From: Tulasnella sp. 424
Lineage: Eukaryota; Basidiomycota; Agaricomycetes; Cantharellales; Tulasnellaceae
Assembly: GCA_019633425.1 (NCBI GenBank)
Contig: WSUB01000014.1
Location: 352,243-416,242, forward strand
Length of the DNA: 64,000 nt
Direction: 5' to 3'
The notes under the pieces are model-generated. The model made no database searches. It saw only the letters and a list, made by a program, of their open reading frames with translations, and had not been told where the DNA came from. Below are positions 45,475 through 58,646 of the stretch, one piece after another. The position numbers were made by a program, and so were the translations under genes. Position 1 is the stretch's first letter, and each line of letters starts with the position of its first letter.

Positions 45475-47078
45475 CAATCCCTCTCTCTACTGCGTATCAG
45501 CTTCACTTCAGGAACCGCCTTTTAGAACTCTCGTTTGAACCGCGGCCTGCCCCGGATTTGTTGGTGAGCTTTGGATCATTTTGATGCCCAGTCGACCGAA
45601 CTGACTTCGGTTTCTTCGTAGCGGTTACCGGGCCAGACTTAGGATAGAACTTAGCTCTGCTCTAGGCTGGCCGCCGGCCTTGCGGGCTGCGTGGTTGGTC
45701 TCCTGAATGGCCTCCCTCTAAAGTATTTCTTCTCTGCCGGGGATGTCCCTACAGCTTGGCGTTGCCTGGGGTTGAGTGACGATGGCCACGATAGGCTTTT
45801 GCTTATCTTTTTGGGGCTCAAAGCCGTATGCGGGCCTCCTCGTGGCGAGCCCTGGAAACGCATCGTTCTATATACAACGATGCGGCCAGACCGCGTACGC
45901 ATCCTAAGTATGGATTGATATCACTCAGTATAGTAAAAAATAATTCCAAACTATCTCTTGTCACTCTTTGGTTATACCCTGGTTCCTTGAGAGACCGTCG
46001 TCTACGTAACAAAAAGTCGATTTCCAGGGGCTGGATGGCTCCACGAGTTGAACAGCAACCACAGTCCCTAATGAGCTGTATCGTGTGGATAATTGCTTCC
46101 AGTCTGCTCGCAGGTTGCATTGTTTACATTTCCCTCCTCCCGTTTGGGCATTGTCCTCATTCTTAGCGAGTGATAGCTCCTGATCAACGTTAACCAACAA
46201 AATCGCCGCCGTCACTCGCCCAGACCTGAGGGCCAGGATGGAAGGTTTTCCAACTGATCATGATGCCGATTAAGTACCTTTCACGGAAAACCGAGCATGA
46301 ACCAGAACAGATGGCCCCTGTAAGTCGGTTAAAATAGCCCTAAGCTGCGACCGAACGTTATAAGGGCGCTGGCGGCGAGGGATGAACATCCGATGCAGTC
46401 ACATTGCAGTGACCTGAGATCTACCCATACAAATGCCATCAATACTACCGCATGAAATGACCTTTCAAATGTCGTCTTGTCGAGCGGAGGTCTTGAAGCG
46501 GAAGTCGCCTTCATTACTTCCCTCGGCGGAGGAAATCGAGAGCTAGTCGTAGATATGTAGCTAACAGTGGAGAGCATTGAGGTGAAACGAGCGAAAATTG
46601 CACAGAGGTGCAGCTATTCAGTTCAGATGGGAATTTTGGGGTGCCCATGGTGGAAAGTGGGGCTTGGAGGGCGATGTGACAATGTGTACCTCTTTGGCAA
46701 ACGTAACGTAACAAAAGTCACACTCACTGAGTAATAGTCACGATTTGACATCTGTCATCCATGTCGGAACTAAATTTTGTCTGTGTCATCAAGAACCCAA
46801 ACGCTCCAGCCAATCACAATCGTTTCTTGCAGCACGTAAGCCGGGGCCCGATGGCGAATTCGCACACGCGGCAGATAGCTGACTGATATCTGTCCATTTT
46901 AGGAAATCTGAAAGAGTCGTCTAGCGTCCGACTTCTCGGCGTCCAGACGGCCCCGAGCCTCGTAACATTGGATACCCAGGTACTTTTGGGGAGTACGTGT
47001 CGTTAGGTTAGCTGAGATGATGCGTAAGACTTACTCTTGGCCAGCGCTGCGCTCCCGAGGGCTCCAGCACCATCGCTC

Positions 47079-47086
47079 TATAAAAA
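47079..47086 (+). promoter_or_regulatory. TATA box of the old yellow enzyme gene
   Basis: TATAAAAA lies 93 bp before the ATG at 47179, at the usual distance for a fungal core promoter. Confidence 0.6.
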
Positions 47087-47178
47087 GTGGCTGGATCAAT
47101 CGATATCCAAGTTCATCAAAAACACCCAATCATCTCTACCTCCTCTCAACGATCAGAACAACCAAACCAATTCACTCA

Positions 47179-48875
<1,697 letters not shown>

Positions 48876-49263
48876 GTAGTAGGAGTACTGGCTGCGAAAT
48901 AGCGTTAGACTCTATTGATGTTTTGTTTATGGAGCGGTTGACCAATCAAATTCAATGTTGCCCAAAGCCTCGATCAGCGGCATAAGGAGGCCTATCACTC
49001 CTCCTACCGATGTCGCCTAGTACTAATTATAAGCAATACTGCGCTGCCAAGCTAATGAAGCTGGTATATCACCACAAGCACGTCATCGATCTCTCGAGTG
49101 GCTTTGAAAGTCCGTGCAGAAGCAGAAGATATCATCACAAGACCGAGAACCCGAGTCGATGACGAAGCCTGTACAAGGGCATGCAACCTCCACAGCATAT
49201 AAATTCGCTGCATGCACCGCTTCACTTATCTCAAGCTACCCTCCAACTTCACTCTACAAAGAA
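48876..49263 (+). promoter_or_regulatory. Intergenic region with TATA box for the reductase gene
   Basis: No gene. TATAAA at 49198-49203 lies 61 bp before the next ATG. The upstream part should contain the 3' end of the old yellow enzyme transcript. Confidence 0.55.
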
Positions 49264-50623
49264 ATGGCCTCAGGAAAGACGCACAAAGGAGTTGGCTTGC
49301 TCGAGCCACATGTTCTGGGACAAGCTGACATACCCACACGATCGCCAGGACCAGACGAAGTTCTTATCAAGGTCGCTTTCGCCGCAATCAGCGCGGTAGA
49401 CGCCCATGCCATCGACGACAACTTCTATGTCATGGTGATTATGATATGGATTTGCGTAACGCGATGTTTCTCTTGACAATAGTCTTCATGGACAGGGTTT
49501 TCCTGCTCTTGTCGGCCTTGGCGCTTCTGGGGAGGTGGTAGAAGTTGGGTCGAATGTTGATGGGATTAAAGTGGGAGATACTGTACGGATCGTTTTCATA
49601 CCAGAAAATTCTCCTGTTAATCCCTAACCGAGATTCGGACCTAACAGGTCGCAGCTTTCACTCAGCCTGGCGCGGACAGGGCGACACAGCAATACGTCGT
49701 CGCACAGGCGAATCGTGTTACTAAGGTCAGTGCGTTTAGAGGGAAAATTTATGCCTCAAGAGCTTACCACTTGCTGCATTTATAAGATACCGGCGGGTAT
49801 CCCTCAGGCAGAGGTTGCTGGTTTGATCGACAACTTTGTCTGCGGATGGCACACCGTTTCAAGCTCCTTCGGATTGCCTTTGCCTACCACAATCCCACCT
49901 TCGAATGCCCTTGACCCTGAAGTCGCTTCATCTCCAATCCTGGTATGGGGAGCCGGTACCGGTGCAGGGACTTATATGGTTCAAGCCCTTCATGTCGCCG
50001 GTTACAAGAACATCATCGCTACGGCATCGTCCAGGACTGCTCCGGCCATATTGTCGTACGGAGCTACTCACGTATTTGACTACAACGACTCGGAAGTTGC
50101 CGCTAAAATCCAGCAGGCTGCTGGTGGCAAACCAATCAAGTACGCCCTCGACCCGGTCTGCACGCAAAGCAGTCTGGACAGTATCTCCAAGGTCGTCAAC
50201 ACCCCGGGAAGCAAGGTTGCCCTGCTCATACCCATCAAAATGGGGAGCATCAAGTCAGTAAGTGAAGGAGGGGCTCAGCTTCTCGCCGAGTTACCTGCGG
50301 ATTGCAATCCGTTTGCGAAAGGAGTTGAGACGGTTATCACCAAAACGTTCGAATGGGAAGCGGTAAGACAAACCCTGTGGATCTTTTTATCGTCGTAGGC
50401 TCACATGAAGGACGGCAACCCTTCTTAGAACGAGCAGTGGAAACGATCCCTGTTAAAGGACATCCTTCCAGCTCTCCTAAGCTCCAAACAGGTCAAGCCT
50501 CAGGAAGTCCGTCTCGTAAACAACGGGTCTACTCTTCTGGAACGACTAAAAGAAGCTCACAGATTGATGAAGAACAACGAGCTTCGCGGTGCGAAGGCTG
50601 TCATCGACTTTAACGTAGCGTAA
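49264..50623 (+). CDS. Medium-chain reductase, ToxD/trans-enoyl-reductase-like
   Basis: NAD(P)H-dependent oxidoreductase of the zinc-independent MDR branch that includes ToxD-like and stand-alone polyketide enoyl reductases. The start gives MASGKTHKGVGLLEPHVLGQ, then IPTRSPGPDEVLIKVAFAAI, FPALVGLGASGEVVEVGSNV, AAFTQPGADRATQQYVVAQA and IPAGIPQAEVAGLIDNFVCG. The nucleotide-binding region reads PILVWGAGTGAGTYMVQALH, followed by SYGATHVFDYNDSEVAAKIQ and IKYALDPVCTQSSLDSISKV. After the last intron it reads NEQWKRSLLKDILPALLSSK and ends VIDFNVA, TAA 50621-50623. Substrate unknown; I see no polyketide synthase nearby. It may share a detoxification role with the old yellow enzyme upstream. Confidence 0.87.
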
Positions 50624-50955
50624 ACGAGTGAAACGTTCTCAAGTGCCCTATTAGCGATGTTGTAGCAGTATTAATGGAATGAATGTCAAGAATTGATATG
50701 ATATCTCGCTTCATTCTGAGGGCTCTTGCGGCCCTGATCTCGTCTCTCGGTCTTCGAGCTAGTCGTCCAGCACTCGCACACGGTAGCCTCATATCCTGGT
50801 CTACGACGGCATAGACAGTTAGCCTCTTTCCGACCAGCCAACTAATCGAATTCATAGTGATGCAAAAACAAATACAGAAGCACGTAATATGCTGAATGTG
50901 AGAGAACAAGTGGAGTGCGGTAAGGTGGCGTGGATGGACGGGGAGGGGTGGAGGT
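50624..50955. other. Convergent 3' spacer
   Basis: Lies between the convergent stops of the reductase (50623) and RPS23 (50956). No gene or clear repeat. It probably holds both 3' UTRs. Confidence 0.4.
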
Positions 50956-51664
50956 TTATGACCGTGGCTTCTCCTGCAACGCCATGAAAACATAGTGAGT
51001 AAAGGCTAGGTAAATTGATCGTGGAGGCCTTGGCCTACCTTCTTCTCTGCCCAGAGTGCGAGCAGACCAACTCCAGACACCTTCACGACCTTGAATCGCA
51101 CACCAGGAATATCACCCTTGGCCTTGCCAGCACGACCGAAACCAGAGATGAGGACTTCATCGTTCTCGTCAACGAAGTTCAAGCAACCGTCGTTCTGCAC
51201 AAGAGATAGCGGACAAGGGACGCCTTCAGTCAGTCCAACTGCCAATGTACTGGGGGGGGGGGTATTGCGACGCACCGGAACGAAAGCGGTGACCTTCTTT
51301 CCGTTCTTAATGAGCTGTACACGGACGCATTTTCGGATGGCAGAGTTGGGCTGCTTGGCTTCGACACCAATCTTTTCCAGAACGATGCCCTTGGCATGGG
51401 ATGAACCAGCTGTTGGCGAAGTCTTGTAGAAGTTGCCTAGAGCACGCTTCTTATAGGCTTTGTCGGCCTGAAGGATGATAGCTCGAGGTCAGTCTCCTCT
51501 TGAAGCTCGGTAATAGCGATTCAATAACGACTGACCCAGCGGTTGTCGCGTCGGCTGTTTCGGAGCTTTCGTGCTGCCTGAATTCCGCGAGGCTTGTTTC
51601 CTGTAAAGAACGAGAGCAAGGATTAACGATTGTCTGCTGATAGTGTCGCCTTCAGCGTACCCAT
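50956..51664 (-). CDS. RPS23: 40S ribosomal protein uS12 (RPS23)
   Basis: Decoding-centre protein of the small ribosomal subunit. The first coding exon is only ATGG (51664-51661); after an intron ending TTTACAG the gene continues [21 protein letters not shown], then [40 protein letters not shown] and [20 protein letters not shown]. After an intron holding a run of about 11 G/C pairs at 51251-51262 it reads [40 protein letters not shown] and LLALWAEKK. The last exon adds EKPRS and ends TAA 50958-50956, the usual family C-terminus. The PNSAIRK decoding loop is intact. Confidence 0.94.
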
Positions 51665-52148
51665 GGTGGTTTGTCTTGTCTTCGGCTGAGGGGATCAATG
51701 GCACGAAATTCGGTTGATGCTTCACGGCGTGGGACACTCTGATCAGTCCAAACTCTAACTCGCACGCAACGTCCCTAAGTCCATGGCGAACCAAAGCGTA
51801 AAGTGTAACGCAATACCTTGCCGTGCGTTTTAATGGAACCATTTGGTGGGTTTGCCTCTCAGACGGTTACGACTGGTTAGGTCCTTGTTTCCCTCTCGAT
51901 CGCACTCTCTCCACCGGCGCCTCGACATGGCAGATACCCCGTTCCGTCTGAAGAGAAATCCTTACAAAGCGAGACTCTCATAATAGTTGGCTGCTTAGCG
52001 ATGAGATGGATATCCAAAGCGTTCCAAGCGTTTCGATGGATAAACTAATCTCTGAATTCTTTGTTGGTGTCGGAAGTGGTCAGGGAGAGGGCAGACTGAT
52101 GTAGAGCAGTAAGTATTCGAAGACGAAGCAAACCATCCTGATTATGGT
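51665..52148. other. RPS23 promoter and TM9 3' region
   Basis: No gene. It should hold the RPS23 upstream region and the 3' UTR of the TM9 gene. Nothing distinctive was seen. Confidence 0.4.
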
Positions 52149-55071
52149 TTAGTCTATCCGGATAGCAGAATATAGTCGACGAACAGCCCAATAGCTCGCT
52201 AAGAACCCGATAGTACCTATTATTTTTAGCGTTAGTATTGAAGTGACGGAAAAGCTTGGTATTGGGGGAACTTACCGGTAACAAGGAAGTTAAGAAGCGC
52301 AATAAGGAAAAGGTAACCCATGTAAAGTATGGCGCTGGTCATGCTGTCCAAGGAAAGTCTTGATGCCCAGTAGAAGAGACCGTAAAGAAGAATCCAAGCG
52401 GAGCTGCCGCCGCCAACGAAGAACGATCGCCATTGCCAGCTGAGGAAGTCGGATGTTCAGGGAAGATGTTAACAGTGCAGAGATCGTGGACTTACCGATA
52501 TTCCTCAGCGCAAAGCATGAAATAAGTAAATAGGATTGACACCGTCGCAGTTGTCAGGGCGACTACACCAGCAGTCAAGGCTAAGAAGCCGAAAGCATAA
52601 TATGCTCTCGAGGCAAACAAGCTTGATAAAACGAAGTAAAGCTCCACGAAGGCAGCACCTGTACAGAGTAGATAAACAATCAGCCAAACGTCATTTCATC
52701 TCGGTCAATGGAACTTACCGAAGGGAAGGATACCTCCGATGAGTGTCGCAGCCTATCAAGCAGCGTAAGGTCAGGGAAGACGGCAGATGGCGGGAAACAA
52801 TCTTACCCAAGGTCTAAGGTACTTTGGTGGTGGAGGAATCTGACGAGGAATCTGGTTGACACTAACGGGGTTGCTCACGGGCTTACAATCCAATGACCAT
52901 CAGTTGAGTTCAGTATGCCCCAGCTATATGGACTACTTACCCCGTGCCTCGCGCCGACGAAGAAGCCAATGACGGTTAGAGGAGCGTTGATTCCAAACCA
53001 GAGGATGACAATAATCAACATCGTTCCGAAAGGCACGGCTCCTGACGATCCAGCAAAGACGAGGAAAAGATCCAAGAGGAAGACAACAACAAACACGAAG
53101 CTATCGCGCAAGGAGGGTCTTAGATGCGTGTTGTGACCAACATCAGATGGGAGAAACGTACGTTGGGAGGAGGGTGGCAGTGAAAAAGGCTGCATTCCGC
53201 TTGTCCGTTCCGCCAAGGGATAGATACACCCTGCTTGAGATATAGCCCGAGACACTAAACAAATTCAGAACGTTAGCGAGTCAGCTTGTCCCCTAGACAG
53301 TGTTCGACGTACAATCCAAAGAATGTCCAGCAAATCATCATGACAGTCGCTAAAGATCCTCGATTTGATGGAGATAGGAAGCCGAGCAAGGCAAAGACTG
53401 TTCAAACGAGAATGATCAAAGTCAGTGGGATGCTTTTCCCCGTCTTTTTCCCAGTCTCGTGCCTAGCGTGATTCCAACCATGACCGCCAATTGGGCACCA
53501 TTGCCGCTGAGGACAGCGAGGAGACCAGGATTCCATGGCTGACGGAAAACTTCGCCATGGACGAGTTTCCATCCGTAATCTTCCTGAATATCTTCCTACA
53601 AAGGGCGTATGTCAGCAACAGTTGATTTCGATTCAACATCTACATAGGCACTCACGCTGAGGTCGATTGCATTGTATCTGCTAATCTATATCGTTGGAAT
53701 GACGCTGGTCAGTAATATTCAATCAAAGGGTGAAATGGGGGGCCTACATCTCGGCTAACTGTTCGCAGGAGGATCATCGAGACCATGACGCAAAGGAAGA
53801 CGACGATGACAATCGAGTTGACAAGCGAGAACCAATGGATTTTGGGGTCAAAAATGTGGAGGTAGTTGTCCCAACGGGTTGCCTTAGTCCAAATTAGTTA
53901 GCACCGCGGTGTATGAAGGCAAAGCGGATGGAGATTTCATACCCAAGGCGTGTCGGATCGCTGCAGAGGGCCATATAAAGCGTTAACCGATATTCAAAAG
54001 ACGGTGTTGTTCTAAGTGACTTACGCTCCAGGTTACGGTGTAAGTGTAGAAGAACTCGTTCGTCTTGCTCTCGCTGAGATAGAGTGGTGGAGGGTTGGCA
54101 GCCATAGTATCACAATTGGGTTTGTCTGATGACTGCGAAGCCAAACTGAAGACACGACCCGCCCATCAACGTTCAATCCCATTGTGAGCCTGACGTAGTG
54201 AAATATTATCCGTACCTGAAAGGCCAGACAAGAACGCCAACGACTCGGAAGTTCTTTTCATCTTTGGTATGGTATTCCATCTTGATGTCGTAGTGGTTGT
54301 TCAAGATGGGCTTCTCCGCATACTCGTCATCGTCGTTGCCCAGATTGAAACCCATGTCGTAGAAGATGTCTCCGCTCTTCGGGTCTTGTTTTAGTTCGGA
54401 TGCCGGAAGACCATCTACTAGCCAGTTGATGGCTTGGTCTTCAAGGATACGCTCATTGATGAACTTGGCGTCAGCTGGAGGGACGGCAGCTTTGCAAAGG
54501 GTCGTGCATGTTGAGTTCTTGCCCATGTAGAGCTGCGTGCGCGCAAAAGGTCAATCGCCATTTCTTCCAGACTGTATATGGAGTGCGTACCTTATACGGC
54601 GAGTTAAAAATACGATCGCCGAATAGGATAGAACCCAAAGATTCTGATTGCCTCTTCACGCCGTCATCTGGAGTGCAGAAGTGGAACTGTGGATTGTAGT
54701 AGTCGTCTGGGTGGTGAAATAACGATCAGAATGCGGGATAGCGAGCTGAAACCAGGTCTCGTACAGTTCATCATGGATTTCTGGATGCAAACGAGAGATA
54801 CGTTAGACGCGCAATTGCCGCAAAAGTAGCTCTGTACGCACTAATTTCGCATTTGCTGCGATTACGGGAGTCAAGGCATTGACGTAGACTGGGACCTGGG
54901 GCGTGCAAGTTGCGTTCAAAGTCAATGTCGCCACGATGCTGAAAGGCGCCTGCCACGAACCTGGTCGCCAAGGGCATAGTCTTTGGGAGCAGCGCCTGGT
55001 AAGTAAAAAGCGCTTGCTGATGAGCACAGTGCTCCAAGTAGAAGTGTTGTTGCTGCTAGCCTTCTCCCCAT
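52149..55071 (-). CDS. Transmembrane 9 (EMP70/TM9SF) endomembrane protein
   Basis: Nonaspanin family: large lumenal N-domain and nine membrane spans, in endosomes or Golgi, involved in protein sorting and metal homeostasis. The start MGRRLAATTLLLGALCSSAS is a signal peptide, followed by AFYLPGAAPKDYALGDQ. Lumenal blocks: RQSESLGSILFGDRIFNSPY, NSTCTTLCKAAVPPADAKFI, INWLVDGLPASELKQDPKSG and HYDIKMEYHTKDEKNFRVVG. Membrane part: IHWFSLVNSIVIVVFLCVMV, MILLRTVSRDISRYN, DYGWKLVHGEVFRQPWNPGL, SRVYLSLGGTDKRNAAFFTA, and PFGTMLIIVILWFGINAPLT. It ends GFLASYWAVRRLYSAIRID, close to the conserved TM9 tail whose KxD/E-type signal recruits coat proteins. TAA at 52151-52149. More than ten introns. Confidence 0.92.
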
Positions 55072-55399
55072 GGCTGAGCTGATCCAAGTAAAGAAGGAGC
55101 GTTCGAGGTTATAGAGAAGTGCACGTCAGTCCTGGAAGCGGTCGAAATCTAAATTCACGATAAGCGAGCTTAAGTCCGAGAGCCAGAACATTTCGAATTA
55201 GGCCGCCGACCACAGCCGCGACACGTACTTACAACACCCGCACGCCGATCACAACTCACCCAATTATTTAAAGAGAGTGGAGGAAGGAGATACCAGGAGG
55301 AACCGGTCAGTTAAAATATCTCGGCAGAACATCCACCAACCTCACCTCGCCCCTCGCTTCCCACCGAATAGATCGGACGAACGCACACACGCACAGACT
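55072..55399. promoter_or_regulatory. Divergent promoter region, TM9 and DUF1279 genes
   Basis: About 330 bp separates the start at 55071 (-) from that at 55400 (+). An in-frame upstream Met at 55277 would extend the DUF1279 protein by 41 residues, but that extension lacks targeting character. No strong TATA box except TTATTTAAAG near 55263. Confidence 0.4.
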
Positions 55400-56146
55400 A
55401 TGCTATTGCCATCCACCATCCTCCGCTCAGCAACTAAACCAACAGTCTTTCGGCTCTCGTCCCGCTCTCTGCGATCCCATTTCTCTGCTCTTCGTCGAAC
55501 CATGTCGACAGGAACCCCACTCTTACCTCTCACCAGAGAGACCGCAAGTAATACAGCATCTTTAACATTAACCCGAACTTCACCCCCTTCACGAATACGA
55601 CTGGGTCGATTCTCTCCTAATCGCCTTTCCCTCACTCGCCGGTATTCCTCACCACCAGCTTCTCCAACTTCGCCAACAGCGGACACATCCGTTTCGGGCC
55701 GCTTAAAGGCCTTGATCAAGACTTACGGCTGGTACGCTTTGGGCGTGTACTTCCTCTTTGGCATCGTCGACTTCGCTATCGCCTTTGGCCTTATCAACAT
55801 CCTCGGAGCGGACCAGGTTTCTAAATGGACAGCCGCAATAAAAGCCTACGTCAAAGACAACATATATTCCCCGGCAGAACCAGGAGCTGCAGAAGTCGAC
55901 AAAGCAGCTCACCATGCAGCTCAAGGAGGACACGAAGGACTCTACGCCATGATCGTTTTGGCATATACAGTCCACAAGACTTTGTTCCTGCCTTTCCGGG
56001 TTGGGTTGACAGCTGCCTTCACTCCCAAAATTGTCAACTGGTTGGCTTCTAGAGGTTGGGCTGGCCGAGCTGGGACGGTCAGAGCGGCGACCCACATGCG
56101 GGACCGCATCAGGACTGCTCGGGGGAAGGGCAAGATTGACGACTAG
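55400..56146 (+). CDS. DUF1279 (FAM210/Nat2-like) mitochondrial membrane protein
   Basis: Single-exon gene. The start at 55400 gives MLLPSTILRSATKPTVFRLS and SRSLRSHFSALRRTM, an Arg/Ser-rich, acid-free leader typical of mitochondrial import; an upstream Met at 55277 is less likely. A low-complexity Ser/Pro/Arg stretch follows. The DUF1279 domain then reads LKALIKTYGWYALGVYFLFG, with the next hydrophobic helix IVDFAIAFGLINILGADQVS, and later LYAMIVLAYTVHKTLFLPFR and VGLTAAFTPKIVNWLASRGW. The tail is basic (RDRIRTARGKGKIDD). Relatives are FAM210A/B in animals and proteins labelled Nat2 in fungi. Function is poorly defined; acetyltransferase activity should not be assumed. Confidence 0.82.
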   Translation: MLLPSTILRSATKPTVFRLSSRSLRSHFSALRRTMSTGTPLLPLTRETASNTASLTLTRTSPPSRIRLGRFSPNRLSLTRRYSSPPASPTSPTADTSVSGRLKALIKTYGWYALGVYFLFGIVDFAIAFGLINILGADQVSKWTAAIKAYVKDNIYSPAEPGAAEVDKAAHHAAQGGHEGLYAMIVLAYTVHKTLFLPFRVGLTAAFTPKIVNWLASRGWAGRAGTVRAATHMRDRIRTARGKGKIDD

Positions 56147-56402
56147 ATGGAGGTTGATGAGGAGAGGCCCGGGGTTGAGGAACCGGGCAGATTTCGTGGC
56201 ACACCCTTTATGTTATTATTGGAGGATCCCGTCGTTAAGCTATCTATCAGACACAGGGCTGGTGCAGATTACATGAGGCGTTGAGGCCTCCAAAGCGTGG
56301 TATTGACTGTTGAACAATAAAAACGACTGCAGAACATTTCAACCCGAACATAAATACCTAAACGAATCGCAAGAATCTATTCCTCACAACCCACCCTTCC
56401 AT

Positions 56403-57433
56403 TTAGACACTCATCTTCATCTCAATCTTGCCCATCGGATTATATCCCTCCACCACAAAATCATCGTACGCAAATCCATCAATGCTCCCAATCTCCTCGG
56501 CTGTCCTCTTCCAGCGTAACTTCGGGAATGGCCTTGGCTCCCGCTTCAATTGGATTTCCAACGCGTCAACATGATCACGGTAGACGTGCGCGTCGCCAAG
56601 TTGCATAATGAGCTCAACCGGCTCAGTGTTCGTTACATGGGCGATCATATGCGTCAGGAGTGCATATGAAGCGATGTTGAATGGAATACCCAGTCCCAAG
56701 TCCGCTGAACGTTGGTACATGAGACACGAGAGACCGGGTTTCTTGGGAGTTTCGCCCTCTGCGACTGGTTCGGGGAGGTGTACGTAGAACTGGCAGAACA
56801 TGTGGCACGGAGGCAGAGCCATCTTGCCGAGGTCTGATGGATAAAGAACGATTAACGAGACAGAACGGAGCACATTGGTACCCGAAGTGACGCACCCGCA
56901 GGATTCCAAGCGCTCATGATGATTCTCCTGTCCGTAGGGTCTTCCTTGATCTTACGAATGCACTCTTGAAGCTGATCGACTCCCTTGCCTGTGTAATCCG
57001 TGTCGCAATCGACATACTCCGCCCCGAAATGCCTCCACTGGAAACCGTACACGGGACCCAAGTCTCCTACTCTCCGATGGTTCAATCCCCTCTTATCCAG
57101 AAATTCTCGCGACCCGTTCCCGTCCCAGATCTTGACACCCTTTTCTGACAAGTGCACACCGTCAGTGTCGCCCTTGACGAACCACAGGAGTTCTTCGATG
57201 ACGCCACGCGTGAAAACGCGTTTGGTCGTCAACAGTGGTAAAGACGCGTCGCGTAGGGAGAACCGTAGGGAGGGCGGGCCGAAGAGCGAGATAGTTCCAG
57301 TGCCAGTTCGGTCTGGACGCGTCGCGCCTGTATTGAGGATCTGGCGAATGAGACCGAGGTACTGGTGCTCCTCGTGAGATGTCTGCTGTTCCAGAGTTCC
57401 GTTAGACAGGTTGTCGTTTGGTACTGTGGCCAT
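56403..57433 (-). CDS. Thymidylate synthase
   Basis: Makes dTMP from dUMP using methylene-tetrahydrofolate. The start at 57433 gives [20 protein letters not shown], then [20 protein letters not shown] and [20 protein letters not shown]. Next come [20 protein letters not shown] and [40 protein letters not shown] crosses the single intron (Asp codon split), followed by CHMFCQFYV with the catalytic Cys in the PPCH motif. [20 protein letters not shown] and [20 protein letters not shown] complete the substrate and folate sites. It ends [12 protein letters not shown] 56405-56403. Essentially full length, all catalytic motifs present. Confidence 0.96.
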
Positions 57434-57813
57434 AGTAGTAGTTATGAGTGTAGGATGGAATATGTGGGAGACGTATGCGAGCGCGATCGGGATATGGACT
57501 GGAGAAGGGGAACGCGCCTGTTGTTTGCACGCGACAAACACGCTGGGTTGCAGCCTCACGATCGAGCTGAAGGCCTGTGAGGAAATCTTCCAATATGGAA
57601 GGCTTGTGATAGTGACTTGGAGCATCGGAGCTACGCGCCAAGTCATCCCAGGACTGCGGTTTTGCCCATCGTCTGGCTATCCTGACTGGCGATCTACCGC
57701 TTGCGGGGATGACCCAAGCGCACATCAAAACAGGGCACTTCATTGCGGGATAATTACAAGTGGGGGGGTTCGACAAATGGCCCATTAACAAGTCCTTTGT
57801 TCTCTCTCTCCAT
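57434..57813. other. Thymidylate synthase promoter region
   Basis: No gene; the open frames here overlap the thymidylate synthase 5' side. An ACGCGCC-like MluI-type site occurs near 57509 and ACGCGCCA at about 57631, of the kind used for S-phase expression in other fungi (inference only). Confidence 0.35.
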
Positions 57814-58398
57814 TTACACGCCGGGGACCTCGTCAGCTGAGAGTGGCTCTATATTAGCTTGTGGCTAGAGGGAGCATCGGAAATCGCGGCTTACCGTTCA
57901 AAATGCCTTCCTTGACGAGTTCGTCAGGCTTCGGTCGTGCCTGCAGCTTCTGCTCGAGCTTGTCCTATAGAGTCGCGAAAGCTAATGGTTAGACCAAAGG
58001 GCTTTGGATGGGTCAGGTAGGTCCCAGTATACAAACCTCCAACTGGGCCCTTTCAAGATCGGCCTGAGCGGCTTGGAGACTAGGGGCGACACTGGTGTCT
58101 AGGAGTGCCCAGTGTCAGACTTTGGCGTCGTTCTCGAGAACGTAGCGGCATTGTAATGTGGACTACGCTTACTCTTCAGAATGTTCCTCTCGACGAGTTC
58201 CTCCCTTTCAGGACGAAGACTAAGCTTGCGCTCGAGCTTCTGTTTGGCATCGCCAACTTGAGGAGACTCGTCCGTCACTCCTGTAGTCTCAGGCTCGTTG
58301 GTGTTGTCGTTCAGAGTCGTACCAGCGATCGTGCTCGCTGCAGAGCTGACGACAGACTTGACTGCGTCCGTGGCAGATGTGACTGCGGATGTGGCCAT
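57814..58398 (-). CDS. RPEL-repeat protein (putative actin-binding)
   Basis: Small protein with two RPEL motifs. The start at 58398 gives MATSAVTSATDAVKSVVSSA, an Ala/Ser-rich helix. The first repeat is KLERKLSLRPEREELVERNI, ending LK. After an intron, QAAQADLERAQLEDKLEQKL and ARPKPDELVKEGIL form the second repeat. The last exon reads EPLSADEVPGV and ends TAA 57816-57814. In animals RPEL motifs bind G-actin; fungal members of this short two-repeat type are uncharacterised. An upstream in-frame Met at 58533 would add 45 residues, but the 58398 start fits the compact family form better. Confidence 0.75.
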
Positions 58399-58646
58399 TG
58401 GGAGTATGCTTGGTTGGTTGAGAGGACGAGTGGTTGGTTTGAGGATAGGGTAGATATGGATCAGTGCTGTGGACGCTTTGACCCCTGAAGAGGCAACGCC
58501 ACCGATGTCATCACAGAGAAGCACGTGCTCCATTACTGCGCCTCAGTAGGCTCCTAGAGTAAAGTACAGGAGGATAAGAAAGCATCATCCACGTCGCGTG
58601 TCCCTCTACGGCTCCAAACGCGCCACTAGGATTTTCCGAGCGCCCA

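Larger units (their letters stand above)
44666..47178. other. Gene-poor stretch before the old yellow enzyme gene
   Basis: No gene recognised. Overlapping frames at 44654-44947 (+) and 44731-45105 (-) have no domain. An isolated promoter-like TATA is listed separately at 45413. CCAAT at about 46815 and TATAAAAA at 47079-47086 precede the gene at 47179 and probably belong to its promoter. Confidence 0.4.
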
